Shown piece by piece: positions 50,693-61,869 of a stretch of DNA of 64,000 bases. The position numbers and the translations under genes were made by a program. The stretch is from Cymbidium sinense (taxonomy: Eukaryota; Streptophyta; Magnoliopsida; Asparagales; Orchidaceae), in contig CM038228.1 of NCBI GenBank assembly GCA_021442155.1, positions 81,969,095-82,033,094 on the forward strand, written 5' to 3'. A model generated the notes under the pieces. The model had not been told where the DNA came from, made no database searches, and saw only the letters and a program-made list of their open reading frames with translations. Within the stretch, counting starts at the first letter, position 1. Each line of letters starts with the position of its first letter.

Positions 50693-51033
50693 TAGAGGAT
50701 ATATTTTATTACCCTTTTATTAATTGATTTTGTGTGAATGGACTGAGTTGCTTAACCCTGTGGATGAACTCATGTGTTGGAAATGTGAGATGACTCGAAG
50801 CTGTCACATCACCAGGAATTTTTCTTCTTGTAATACAGCTTTTTTTTGTGTAGAAGCAAAGATCAAGACGGATGCATGGTTTAGCTCATCATTCTATAAA
50901 TATGACCATGCGTGATAGGAGGTAGGAAATCTTTCCTTGCATTCAGAGTGAAGTTATATTTAATTGAGTCGTGCTAGTTTCTGTTCTGTATGTTTTCCTT
51001 TTTGCTTTGCTTTTTAACGTGCAATTTGAACAG
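50693..51033 (+). other. Intron end before the SCAR long exon
   Basis: No convincing exon. One frame at 50724-50912 stays open for 63 codons (CEWTELLNPVDELMCWKCEM) but has no family resemblance I can name. The last 30 bases are T-rich and end in AG at 51033 and 51036. Confidence 0.5.
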
Positions 51034-52060
51034 CAGCATGCAGTTTTCATCTCTAATCACAGACGAGCCAACCTTTTTGGTTGATGATGCATCCATTTCG
51101 GATACATTGTCAATGTCTGGTTTCACAACTGAGCTTGTATATTTTAGTTCTGACAAAAGATCAGGTTATCTAGAAGTGAACAATTCGCCTTCATCAATGT
51201 CCAAGGAAGTGTATGATGGTATGCCTACCATAGATGCAGAGACGACACAGAAGGTTGATTGCATCTTCAATAATAACAATAAAGTTACTTCCAGTGATTA
51301 TGTAATTCAAGGTTCATTGCACCAACAAAATGATCCTTTCTCATCTTCTATCAGTTGTGATGAAAACGTTAAACTGGTAAAGTCAGTTGGCCAGATGCTA
51401 TGCGATGATATACCTGTAAACGGGTTAAATCCAAAAACTACAGAAGTTATCTGTTCATTATCAAATAGGAATCATTTAACTGATGGCCTTGGATCAAAAG
51501 GGGAACATATTTCCGGATCATTGATGTGCGATGAAAATGCAACTGATAGTCTTGGTGCATGGGAAAAAACAGTCTTCAGCTTGTCTTCTTCCTTGTCAAA
51601 AGAAAATGCAACTGGTGATCCTGAAATTCGAGTCAAAAATGTTTCGAGCACATATTCTGCTTCATTGAATGAAAATGATGCAATTATAGAGTCTGCAAGT
51701 TCTATATTTCCTGACCGCATCATCAATTATAGGCCTCCAGATTCAGATTTGTTGTTTGCAACTCTTGAAACGTCAAATCAACAAAGTGAAGTGGATGGTA
51801 CTGATATGCATGATCAAGAAATTGTGTTGATCAGTACCATAAATGTGGCAGCAGCTTCTACAGATAGAGGCCAAGTTAGTGAACTCACAAGTCAGTTAGA
51901 TAAGCACATGGATTCCATTTATGCTTTGGACTCTAGAGTTCAAACAAATATTGGGTACCACACTGGGCAAGACGTGATATTATTACCCAATCTGAATTAT
52001 AATGTGATGGATTGTGAAATTAATAAGAGTCTGGTGGTCACCACGCCTTGTTTAGATGGT
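51034..52060 (+). CDS. SCAR: SCAR/WAVE protein, long variable-region exon, first part
   Basis: Open frame of more than 1 kb following a plausible acceptor (..TTTGAACAG|CAGC). An in-frame ATG exists at 50990, but it lies in the pyrimidine-rich 3' end of the intron and is probably not a start. The exon begins (S)SMQFSSLITDEP, then SGFTTELVYFSSDKRSGYLE, resembling the region that follows the basic linker in plant SCARs (SRMQF...YFSS..RSGY.E). The rest is Ser/Asn/Asp-rich and low in recognisable domains, as is normal for the fast-evolving middle of plant SCARs. The frame runs to a TGA at 52097-52099. The coding frame then continues in another phase (see the next entry), through either an 80-base intron 52061-52140 or a one-base indel. 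Confidence 0.82.
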
Positions 52061-52140
52061 GTAGACAGTGGAATTGCTCACGAACTTGCACTTCAATGAA
52101 GAACAGTTTTTCTCTTCAAGTTATTGTTGACCATTTGCAG
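52061..52140 (+). other. Candidate 80-base intron, or frameshift zone, in the SCAR long exon
   Basis: The coding frame changes here. A GT at 52061 (GTAGAC) and the AG at 52139-52140 bound 80 bases, a length that shifts the phase exactly as needed (80 = 2 mod 3). The acceptor has a pyrimidine-rich run and TTGCAG, and the same gene has another 80-base intron at 34425-34504. Against this, the bases between also read as plausible protein on both sides (SGIAHELALQ, then MKNSFSLQVIVDHLQ), so one lost base near 52096-52099 would also explain the change. Donors at 52034 and 52037 would keep the frame too. Confidence 0.5.
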
Positions 52141-54540
52141 GAATCTGGTCCTGCCGAATCTGAGAGTAATTTGCTCTATTCTGTTGAAAATGCCGTTCCT
52201 GAAAGTCTGACTTATGATAGTACCATGAAAAATGATTCTGAAAGGATAAACGGTGCTCCTTGTCTTGGGGTTGTTGGTCCTATTACACAGCATGCAGTCA
52301 TTGATGAGATTCCACCTCAAGATTCTTTATCTGAGAATTCTTTTGGTGGTAAGTCTGCTAAAACCTTCAGTGAGAAAGAGGTACTTTGTGAACACCGAAC
52401 TAAACAGGAAATGGGGTCAACAGCTGATTCAAATTTTCTAGGGACAGAATCTCAATGTAGTTCGAAAAAGGCTATTGCTACTTCAAAATTGGATTTCCCG
52501 GATTCCGAAACTCATTTAGTATCTTATAGCAGTGCTTTTTGCCCTGGGGTTATCATCTCTAGTACACATGCTTTGTTCATTGATGGGGTTCTGCCTGAAG
52601 AATCCTTGTCTCAGGATTATTTCAGTGGAACTTCTGCTAAAGGTGTTTGTGCAAGAGAAACATTTTGTGAACGCCAAACTAAACATGCAACAGAGTTTAC
52701 AGATAACTCAAATTGTCAAGGGAATGATTGTCAAAGTGGTTTGGAAGAGGTGATTGCTACTTCAAAATTGGATGACTCTGATTCCAAAACAAATGTAGCA
52801 TCTTTTGACATTGATCCTTGTGCTGGGTTTATCATTCCTAGCATGCAAGCTGGGGTCATTGCTGGGATTCCACCTGAAGATTTCTTGTCTCAGGATTCTT
52901 TTGATGACACTTCTGCAAAAAATGATTGTGAAAAAGAGGTACTTGGTGAACACCAAACTAAGCAGGGAACAGAGTCAATGAGTAACTCAAATTGTCAAGG
53001 AACTGAATATGAAATCAGTATGGAAAAGATGATCGGTGCTTCAAACTTTGAAGGTCCCAATACTGCAAATCATGCAGTTGCTTGTGGTTCCTCAGATGCT
53101 TATGCCTCCTCAATATTATGTGGTTTGATCATTTCTAGTAGTGTGGACAACATAAGTTCTTCAACCCTTAGTTCTGATGTCATCTCGTCCAGAAGTCACA
53201 TTAACATTTCTTCACCAACAAATGATTCTGAAGATACTCATGGCAATATATCTGCTCAGTTAACTAATAAATCAGTGATCTTAGCTTCTGATGTTACTTC
53301 AGCTACAACTGTAGTGTCTCAAGGTTTTCCAGTTGACTCTTTTAGAAAATCTTCAATAAATATATGGACCAATGGAGGGCTTTTGGGACTTGAACCTTCA
53401 AAACCTCCAGATATTAGTGTTCCAAATGCATATAATAGTGATGATATTTATGATGACAGGTCAGCTTCAAAATCACCATCATGCATATTAGACAGTGGAA
53501 ATGAATCAAGAAAATTGCTTTCCGAGGCAGATAAATTGAATATAATATCCTTGTCGGAACAAGATAACATCATTGGTAAAGTATCTGATGGCCAAAGTGA
53601 TTCTTTGCTTTCCAATCAACATTCTGAAGGGTTCGTTGGAGCTTCCTCTTTATGCGAGATTGAGAAAGCTCAAATTGCATACTTTAGTGGTACAGGTTCA
53701 GAAATTGACGGAGTTCAGGGAAAAGGTGGCACCATTTCTTCTGAAGCTGATAGATATACCAGAAATGAGCTAGAATCCACTGTATCAAGGCAAAACAACA
53801 ACGGCATGTCCGTTGGCTTTTCAAGTCTTGCACATAGATTTCTTTTAAGCAGCCTTCAAAGGAAGTCACCAATGACTGGTATCGTTTCATTATCTGAACT
53901 GATACACAATGATGTCCACAAATTACATGGTTTTAAAATTCATAGTAAGGATAAAGAAAGGCCCATACTAGCAATATCGTCAGCTCCATTACATAAATTG
54001 AGAAACAAAGAAGATTCTGCACATGGATTTTCCGAGAAACTTGTATCTCCCAGTTTTTATTCTTCAGGATGTCAATCTCCTCCTCTAGAACATATGAAAG
54101 TCTCTTTTCAACCAATCAATGACTCAGACGCCTCCAAGCTGAATTTGGAATTTTTTAGTAGTCAGCAACAAGGATACATGGGAAACGCTGTATTTCCTTC
54201 ATTTCAGTTAATCACTGAATCATTTCAACCTATGTTGGATGGTGTTTCGGAATCTGATGATGATACCTTCTGTAGATCTTGTCCTTATTCTTCCGATGAT
54301 CTTCTCTCCTTACATTCAGAGTCAGATGCAGAGATATGGGGAGAAGAAATAGACATTTCATATAGAATTAAGACAACTGGTTCCATTTCAAACTCCATTG
54401 AATTTAATGATTTTGATGCTTGCAGAGTAAGCCAGATCAATAGTGTTGCAAATTTAAAACATGGAAGTGACAAGCAGTCTTTTAACTTTGGTGAAATTAT
54501 AGATCTTCCCAATGTTTCCATTTTAGAAATTTCACCCAAG
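52141..54540 (+). CDS. SCAR: SCAR/WAVE protein, long variable-region exon, second part, truncated C-terminus
   Basis: Open frame of 800 codons in the phase opposite to the part before 52060. It starts after a good acceptor (TGTTGACCATTTGCAG) with ESGPAESESNLLYSVENAV. Residues from 52261 to 53118 form three tandem repeats of 93, 93 and 100 amino acids. Towards the end it carries SESDDDTFCRSCPYSSDDLL (about 54250-54310), a signature shared by plant SCAR/WAVE proteins, and SLSELIHNDVHKLHGFKI near 53890. A TAG at 54541 ends it before the proline-rich PPLPPLQWR-like motif and the WH2-C-A module that binds actin and Arp2/3. The long intact frame argues for recent or continuing constraint; the missing module argues against normal activity. 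Confidence 0.85.
52261..53118 (+). repeat. Tandem coding repeats, three copies of about 93 codons, in SCAR
   Basis: Copy 1 is 52261-52539 (93 codons), copy 2 is 52540-52818 (93) and copy 3 is 52819-53118 (100). A fourth partial start (CGLIISSS) follows at 53119. Each begins C.G.II.S..A..I.GIPPED, continues LSQDSF..TSAK..CEKEVL and then E.QTK..TE....SNCQGTE, and ends IATSKLD..DS. Repeat lengths are exact multiples of three, so the frame is preserved. Confidence 0.9.
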
Positions 54541-54900
54541 TAGTTAGTAGTTGCACATGTAATTTCTCAATGCAAAGGACTATCCTTTCCTCATGGCTGC
54601 TAAATGAAACCACCCTTCCCCTGCCTACTAACAAAATGGTGGGTGATGAAGACTGTTTATATCAAAAATACAATATCCAGTGAAGTAGAAACTGATTGCT
54701 CTGTTGAGAATTCACCGACTGAATGATCTGCCTTCATCAGTTAGAAGACTGAGATGTACTTAGGTCATGATGCACTAAGGTTAAGGTGTGTCTTTTAGGG
54801 CATTGTTAATGACCTGCTGCAGAATGTTTGGTAACACCTGAGTTGACATGTAGAGTCTTCCCCGAAGAGAAGACTGGGCATTGCATCCTGAAGACAAGGT
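54541..54900 (+). pseudogene. Decayed continuation of the SCAR coding region (proline-rich block)
   Basis: In the same frame as the long exon, after TAG at 54541 and TAA at 54601, the translation gives MKPPFPCLLTKWWVMK, then DCSVENSPTE before a TGA. The PP.P...WWVMK part looks like a decayed form of the PPLPPLQWR..K motif that precedes the C-terminal module in plant SCARs. This suggests the stop codons are secondary and the gene once continued. A possible donor AAGACAAG|GTTAG lies at about 54895. No WH2, central or acidic motif was found downstream before the Copia remnant begins. The similarity is short, so this is an inference. Confidence 0.5.
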
Positions 54901-55259
54901 TAGTTTTTATTTATAATGAATTTTATTTTCCACCTTACCCCTTTTGGCTGCACTAGGAAGGTGGATTGAATTGCTTAATATTTTTGTTCCTCATAGGGTA
55001 TTTATATTTCTTCAATATTTGATATCTAGCTGGTGTCTTCAGTGTTAATATACTTTTGAAGTTGTAAGGGAATGATAAACTTAATTCAACTCCTTGTTTT
55101 GAAAATCTGTGATGAGTTTATTAGAGTGCTATGTAAATTGGACTAGTGCTCGCAATAAAACCAATATTGTGGCTCTAGGAGACAATGCTTAGAATTATCT
55201 CTTGTTTCTCAATAGCTCGTGTTGTTTGAGAGTCAAAATTTTGAGTTGTATTGCACATT
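54900..55259. other. No gene seen
   Basis: Short AT-rich interval between the decayed SCAR 3' end and the Copia remnant. It could be former intron sequence of the SCAR gene. Confidence 0.4.
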
Positions 55260-56584
55260 GTTTACAATTAAATAGAAATGAAAAGAGACACGAGCTCCAT
55301 CAATTGAGTCTCCAAAATCAGCTCTAGCTTGAGCCTTTAGTCGTTCGCTACCTTGGCACATGATCTCCGCTCGGTCACTACCTCACTGGTTCAATCACAA
55401 ACTCGCACAACTCAACCCACGCCAAACGCCTACTACCTCGCACGTCATCCATCCCACGCAGAAAGCTTTCAAGTTTGCCCGATTGGCTATAAAGAGGTGG
55501 AAACAGGGTTTGGCTAAGCTTTCTCTATGCGAGAGGGAGAGAGAATTGCAAGCTCTTGTGTGCGAGAGATTAGAGAGGGAGAGAAAGGGCTAAGTGAGGA
55601 GTCCACAAGAGAGGAGGATCGGAGTCAAAGCCTTTCACGTGAGTTGCTCGCGTGAAAGGGGATCAACCAAGCACTTTAAGCCCTACCAGAGCCTTATTTC
55701 TTGTGAATAAGGATTTGATCGAGACTAATCTGCGTGAATTAGTTCAATCGAAGTGTTTTAAAGAGAAATTAGAGCAATTTAGGAGACTTTGGATCCTTTT
55801 ATTAGGTATAATGATTCTTAATCATAGAAATTTTAAAAAAATTGTATTTTCAGGTTTAAAAATTCAGATACTTGCGTCTATTGATCTTGGGCCTGGGTGA
55901 TGAAATTTTGAAGATCTCTACCATTGACCTTGGGTCAGGCAAGTGATGATCATCTCCCCTATTGATATTAAGTCCGAAACAAGGAAGAAGAGTGTCAATC
56001 TTGCTAAATTTCACAAAATCGCAACGTTACTTAGTCGTTATGCTAATGAAAATTTGTTGAAATTATTGAACATAAATTTTTTAATATGAAATTATGATAA
56101 AAAAAACAGTCGAATTTTGAATTATTAAATGAAAATAATCTATAATTTCTAACAATTTGAGTTAAAATTCTCGCAATTGCTTTGACCTCATCCCTCATTA
56201 AAATAGTATAATTTAACAAAAAAATATGAGGACCTAAACACAAATTATTTAATTTCTAGGTGAATTTGGACATATGGATGAATTAAGTATTATTTCATTC
56301 ATATGTTAATTTTATAAAATTCATAAAAATACAAAGATTTAACTTTTGAGAGGAATATATTCATAATCATGAGCAATTATCAATTGTTCGTTTAATCAAA
56401 CACAACATATTGAAAGTCTAAATACATCACAATCAATTCTAATAAAATTAGAGCTCATTTCAAACATAAAAGATGATTGAATCAAAGATTTGTCTCAAAC
56501 ATAAAAAATTAGATTGAATCAAAGAAACATAAAATGAGATTGAAATAAATAATTCATCTCAAATATAAAATATGGTTAAATCAT

Positions 56585-57010
56585 TTTAATTTGGCATTCT
56601 AAAGGAATGTGAGTCCAATACATATATTCATGAAATGAATTGCATCTAAAATTACCTTTCAATGGATGTAAGCCCAACATGTGTTTGCACGACAAACTTC
56701 ACTTATATAAATGCATGACATTCCAATAGATGTAAGCCCAATTCATGTCGCATGATGGATTTCACATTTAGCAATTGGCATTCTAAGAGATAAATCCAAT
56801 ATGAATATCCATAGGACGAATTAGATTTAAAATGACATTCCAATGAATATAAGCCCAATGTGTGTCTACAAGGTAGATTTCGTTCAACTTTGGGCATTCT
56901 AAAGAGAAGTAAGTCCAATATATATATTCATAAAATGAATTACATTGGATATCTGACATTCTAATGGATGTAAGTCCAATTTATATTTGCAAGACAAACT
57001 TCACTCATAT
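56585..57010. repeat. Minisatellite, about 60-base unit, about 7 copies, in the left Copia LTR
   Basis: Units centred on GACATTCCAATGGATGTAAG CCC recur at about 56592, 56655, 56717, 56777, 56833, 56892 and 56954, each followed by a CAA.(A/G)TGT.T(G/A)CA..ACA theme. They diverge by substitutions and small indels, so the array is old. Confidence 0.85.
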
Positions 57011-57559
57011 TTGAATATTTGCACAATAATACTTGCACAATAACTCTAGTCTACTTTGAATTCATGGGATAAGGCAACCCATGACTACTAATTAGGTTCT
57101 TTGAACATTATAGCTAGTAACCTTCTAATATTGGTAAACTAGAATAACAAAAATCCCTGAATGATGGAACCCTGAGATCTTGATTGTGATTACTCTCATT
57201 TAACCTAGATAGTCATCCACACAATATTATTAAATACATATTCACACTAGAGTTCAATACTTAAATCTAGCCTTAATTGAGAATGCCCTCCTATTATGAT
57301 AAGAGGGGTAATTAACTATGAATGCTTGCATCAGTAGAAAGTAAAACTCAAATCTAAATAAGCATAATATAAACATTAGGAAAAATCTAGTTAAATAAAA
57401 ATCAATCTACCTCATAAATAATGAACTCCCTAACCTCTTAAGATGACAGAGAATTTCAAATGTTTTTTCTTTAGTGATCACACATGGAACTTTAAACTAA
57501 AACTATATCATTAATCATTTTCGGCTTGATTTTCTAAAACATTATAGTCCCACGTTAAT

Positions 57560-60355
57560 ACTTTTCCTTGGTGAAGCTATTGCTTCTTACTAGGCTTGTA
57601 AAACTGAATAGATCCTAAAGCCTTGATGAACACCTTTAACTAGTTGTTTCAAACTTGTAATATGAGGAATAATGATCTTGGCTAACGCAGCATTTAAGAT
57701 GAAGTGGCACAATCTATCTCAAATGTAAATGGCATCACAATTATTATAATTTGAGTATATAAATCTTGTAACATTGAGTATTTTTTAGGGGACATTCTAC
57801 TTGTTTCTTTTAATACACAAAATGAGTTAGACTCTATGCTTCAACGCTTATGACTATTTATTTTCTTCTTTTTCATGTGACTAAGTTGCCTCGCAAAAAA
57901 TGCAATATCTAGTAGTATATTTCCTATGATGAATAGATCCATCATAATTAGCATTACAGAAGGATTTCCTATAATGAATAAATATCTAGTAGTATATCCA
58001 TTTTTTTTTTTTTTTTGGTATACTAAGCTTTTTTTTTATAGGATTTATTGATATATTGAAGGGTATGAAAACGACTTACCAAAATTTCTTCATAAAATAT
58101 TGCAATGTTGACTCATTACTTCTATATAAAAAGAAATGTATAGTCTAGTAACTATAACATCAAATTTCCAATTAGTCTTCACTAATAGGAGGCATTCAAA
58201 AAAAATTCTTTTTTATTGATGGCCTTTTGAACACCAATAGGAGTGTCAACACATTTAATTCCCAAAAGTATTCTTTCTTGTAGGACATATTTTCTTCTTT
58301 GTTGTAAGCAAATTAAGTCCCTATAATTTATTTAGGAAGACCATGATTCCCCTGCCCCCCACACACACAAATAAAAAAACCTTTACTAAGTAGTATTTTA
58401 TTTTGATAACTCCTGTTTGATAACTTCATGCATGTTGAAAATCATTAACATAAACAACTAGGATAATATAGCCAAATAAGTTGTCTAACAAAGATGGAAT
58501 TATCCTTTTGAGACCAACATCAATAAGAAAATTGCAAAATTTATCAAACCAAGTGCAAGGGCATTATTTCAGACCATTGACAACTTTGTTGAATTTAAAT
58601 AATATAGTCTTCCCATGAGCAATATCCTTAGGTGGTTGATCTATATTAAATGTTATAGTGAGATCTTTATATAAAATTTTGTTATGTACATTCATTTGTA
58701 GAAATGATCATTCTTTATTGATGGCAATTAGCAATAGTGTGGATGGAGTTGAGTTTGACAACTGGAGAGAATCTAGCATTATAGTCATTCTATAGATGCA
58801 ATCTATAGACCTAAGTGAAGCCTTTGGTGGCCTAACAGGCCTTTTAGCAATCTACAGAACTATTAGGATGATTTTTTTGTAGTGTAATACATTGAATTGG
58901 CTTAATCCCAAGAGATGTAATATGATCTTAAGTATGTAGATGCATAAAGGCATTCATTTCAAAATCCACTTTTATTCCTATTGAGTATTCTATAGAGCTT
59001 CCTGATATGTCCTGGGCATAGAAGTTGAAGATACACAAAATGCAAAATGTTGGAGGCTAACATTCAAGAGTTATATATGATTGAATAGGATGACAAGTAA
59101 TAGGTATTTTTCCTCACCAAGGAGTAATGGGAAAATGAAGGCCAGATAATTATCCATTAGATGGATTCGTAGTTGGGGTTGGCAACATTACTGGTGTTAT
59201 TGCATTAGGAGGAGGTCAACTAGTGTATGGCTGCAAAAGTAAAGATGAGAATAAGAAACCAATATGAGTTACAGAGATGAATAGAGAATATTGTGTACAA
59301 GATGATTGTGATAGAAAATATACAGAAATATTATGGAGCGTAACTTCTAATACAATAATATCTTAATAAGATACATCAAATAATCCAAGGAAAAAATTTG
59401 TTAGCCAAAAAGAATGAACAAAATAGGTGCATCCAAAAAGTTGGGAGAGAGGAAATGATGATTGTTTGGGATTGAAAACAGAAAAGGAGTGACTTAGGAC
59501 AATATATGGAACACACTCAACAAGGTATCACACAATTAGGAGCGCATTACCCTACCAAGGATGGGGAAGATTCATAACAGTTGGAATAGGAAGGCGGTCT
59601 GTGGTATATGGACAAATAGAGAAGATTGTGTGAAAGAAGATTGTGAAAGAAAATATGGAGAAGTTTCATGGAATGTACATTTAGTGAAGTATAGAGGTGA
59701 CTAGTTGAGATGGCAACATCATTTAGGTCCAAGCAACATTAGGTAAATGACAATGTATCCATTTGAGAATAACATTTTGTTTAGATATAGGTGGAATAAG
59801 TTTAACGAAAAATGCCATTATCATCACAATAAGACCTAAATTGGGACTACATGAGTTCTAAAGCATTATTAATGCAAAGAGATTAAATTGGGGTGGAAAA
59901 CGAAAATTTTCTTTTATAAGAAGCTTGAAATATGAACAAGACTTTTAATCTATGTTTGAGCATATATAATAATGCAACACGAGAAAGATCATCAATAAAG
60001 TCGATAAAATATTTGAAGTCAAGATAGGTTAAACATGACATGAACTCCAAATTTCAAAATGAGCCAATTCAGAAGGGAATGGAAGCATGATGATATTCAC
60101 AATCTCTATTTCAATTTTAGGGGAAAGAAATTTCAAGGTGAACTATCAAAGTTGATGTACTAATGAATAACCCATACAACCATGCCACTAAAAATGAAGA
60201 GATGGTAAAAGAGAGAGCAACTACTGGTGTAAAATAATAAACTCTAGCTTTAGCACCTCTACATATCATCTTCCTCATGTTTAGATCCCAAAAAATGCAA
60301 TGAGATAGAGGGTTATGAAGCAAGTATGTTTTTTAGTTAAATAACAAATATTAAG
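57560..60355 (-). pseudogene. Copia pol remnant
   Basis: On the - strand: integrase core traces at about 59940-60060 and 59400-59440, a reverse-transcriptase block at about 58400-58830, and further decayed text towards 57600 where RNase H would lie. GLK.CPCTWFD corresponds to the GLKQSPRAWFD block. Multiple stops and frame changes. A poly-T run at about 58001-58016 may be an insertion or slippage product. Confidence 0.65.
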
Positions 60356-61509
60356 TTATGTTTGCAACTAAAAAAATAGAAAAAAAAAAGAGGAAGAAGA
60401 AAGTGAGGGAAGGCTGAACGTCCTCGGCTACATCCCATGACATGCACGATCACCCACGATTTCTATGTATTGCTGCCCCCAACAACATTCTGAGCCTCAT
60501 ACGAGCTCAACCCATGCCCCACGCTTTGCAGGATCTCTCACTTAGAGTGATTGGGAGTTCAACTACCTTCTAAAAGCCCGATCAATCAGCCAATTGGAGA
60601 GAGAGTTGCGCAAGAAATAGAGTGAGAGGAGAGTGTGAGAGAGAGGGAGATTGTGAGAGTGTGAGGGGGCCGGTGAGTGAGCGAGATCGAGCAGGGAGAG
60701 GAGTGCGAGAGTCCCTCTCATGTGTTATTGAGCCCATGCCCTATGTTTTATCACATGAATGGAGGTTGAATAAGGGCCACAAGTTTGCTCATGTGAATTG
60801 CTTGATTTGGAAACAAATAGAATAAATTGGGGATATTTTGAGAATTTTGGGATTTCTCCTTAGGTATTATGTCTATTAATCCTCAAATATTTGAAGAAAT
60901 TTTATATTTACAAACTCCAAAATTTGAGGACTCGTGCACATTGATCTTGGATTCGGTCGTTGGCAAGGGATGAAACCCTGCCTCCAATGATCTTGGTTCA
61001 GAACAAGAGATAAGAGTATATCGATACGTTTAATTTCATAAAATATAGCACTATTAAACAATCTTGTTGCTGAAATTTCAAAAAAAAAAAATTGTAGTTA
61101 AATCCTTTTAATAAATTCAAGAAATTATTCACATAAAAGTCAAAATTGGAATTTAGAAATCAAGTATTGGATTGGTAAAATGTAACTTGACTATAATCCT
61201 TCCTCTGTCCCTTCAAAATAACTTGATTTAATCAAGATCATAAAGATATTTTAAATCTAGATTGTTAATATCCTTGGTAAATTTAAATATATGGATAAAT
61301 TCAAAATTATCTTATTCACATTGGAATTTAATAAAATCCATAAAATGGAAGAATCTAATTTTTGCAGAAGTATCCACAAAACAAATAATGAGCAATTATT
61401 ATCACTCACTTGGATTGATTAGATAAAACTTGTCATGAGTCTAAGTGCACTATAATCAATTCCGATGAAAATATAATTTATTTCAATTATAAAGTGAGAT
61501 TAAAATACC

Positions 61510-61845
61510 AAAATTGGCCTTGTAATAGATATAAGTCCAATCTATGTCTACAAGGTGACCCCACTTGCCAACAATGACATTCCAATGGAAAGTCTAACTT
61601 ATGTTCGCAAGGTGGATTCCATTCCCAATATAGATTTTCTAATGAATGTAAGCCTAACTTACATCTCCAAGGCAGACATCACACATCTAAGGCATTCCAA
61701 TGGATGTAAGCCCAACTTAGGCTCGCAAGGCAGACCCCACTCATATCAATTGATATTCCAATGAATTCAACTTATGTCTGCAAGGTAGACACCACTCCTA
61801 TTAATTGACATTCCAATAAATGTAAGCCCAACCTATGTCTGCACT
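61510..61845. repeat. Minisatellite, about 58-61-base unit, about 6 copies, in the right Copia LTR
   Basis: Units with ATTCCAATGGATGTAAGCCC AACTTA..TC..CAAGG.AGAC recur at about 61515, 61576, 61632, 61690, 61751 and 61807. They correspond to the array at 56585-57010, confirming that both flanks belong to one LTR family. Confidence 0.85.
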
Positions 61846-61869
61846 TGGGCTAGCGTAGTAGTATTGGCA

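Larger units (their letters stand above)
34636..51033 (+). other. SCAR intron region between exon 4 and the long exon, 16.4 kb
   Basis: Bounded by the donor GTTAGC and an acceptor near 51033. Phase analysis predicts at least one unseen small exon inside. It is occupied by an 8 kb hAT element, a solo LTR and a foldback element, each described separately. Confidence 0.75.
55260..61860 (-). mobile_element. Decayed Ty1/Copia LTR retrotransposon, antisense
   Basis: Two related flanks (about 55260-57560 and 60360-61860) share the order GCTC..CCCA..GCC, GAGAGAGGGAGA, TTGATCTTGG.., ATGAGCAATTAT and a minisatellite. They represent LTRs, the right one truncated. Between them the - strand gives integrase text (PFELAHFEIW near 60045, FIDDFSR-like near 59990) and reverse-transcriptase text (LNSIHTLLAIAIKNEW, KVVNGLK, CTWFDKFCNF, VVYVNDFQH, about 58760-58440). 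The order integrase before reverse transcriptase is Copia. The catalytic YVDD reads YVND, and stops are frequent. Confidence 0.72.

Noticed and set aside
50724..50915. 63-codon frame with several Cys residues, possible zinc finger or missing SCAR exon
   Set aside because: Cys spacing fits no finger I know, there is no SCAR resemblance, and no convincing splice pair was found.
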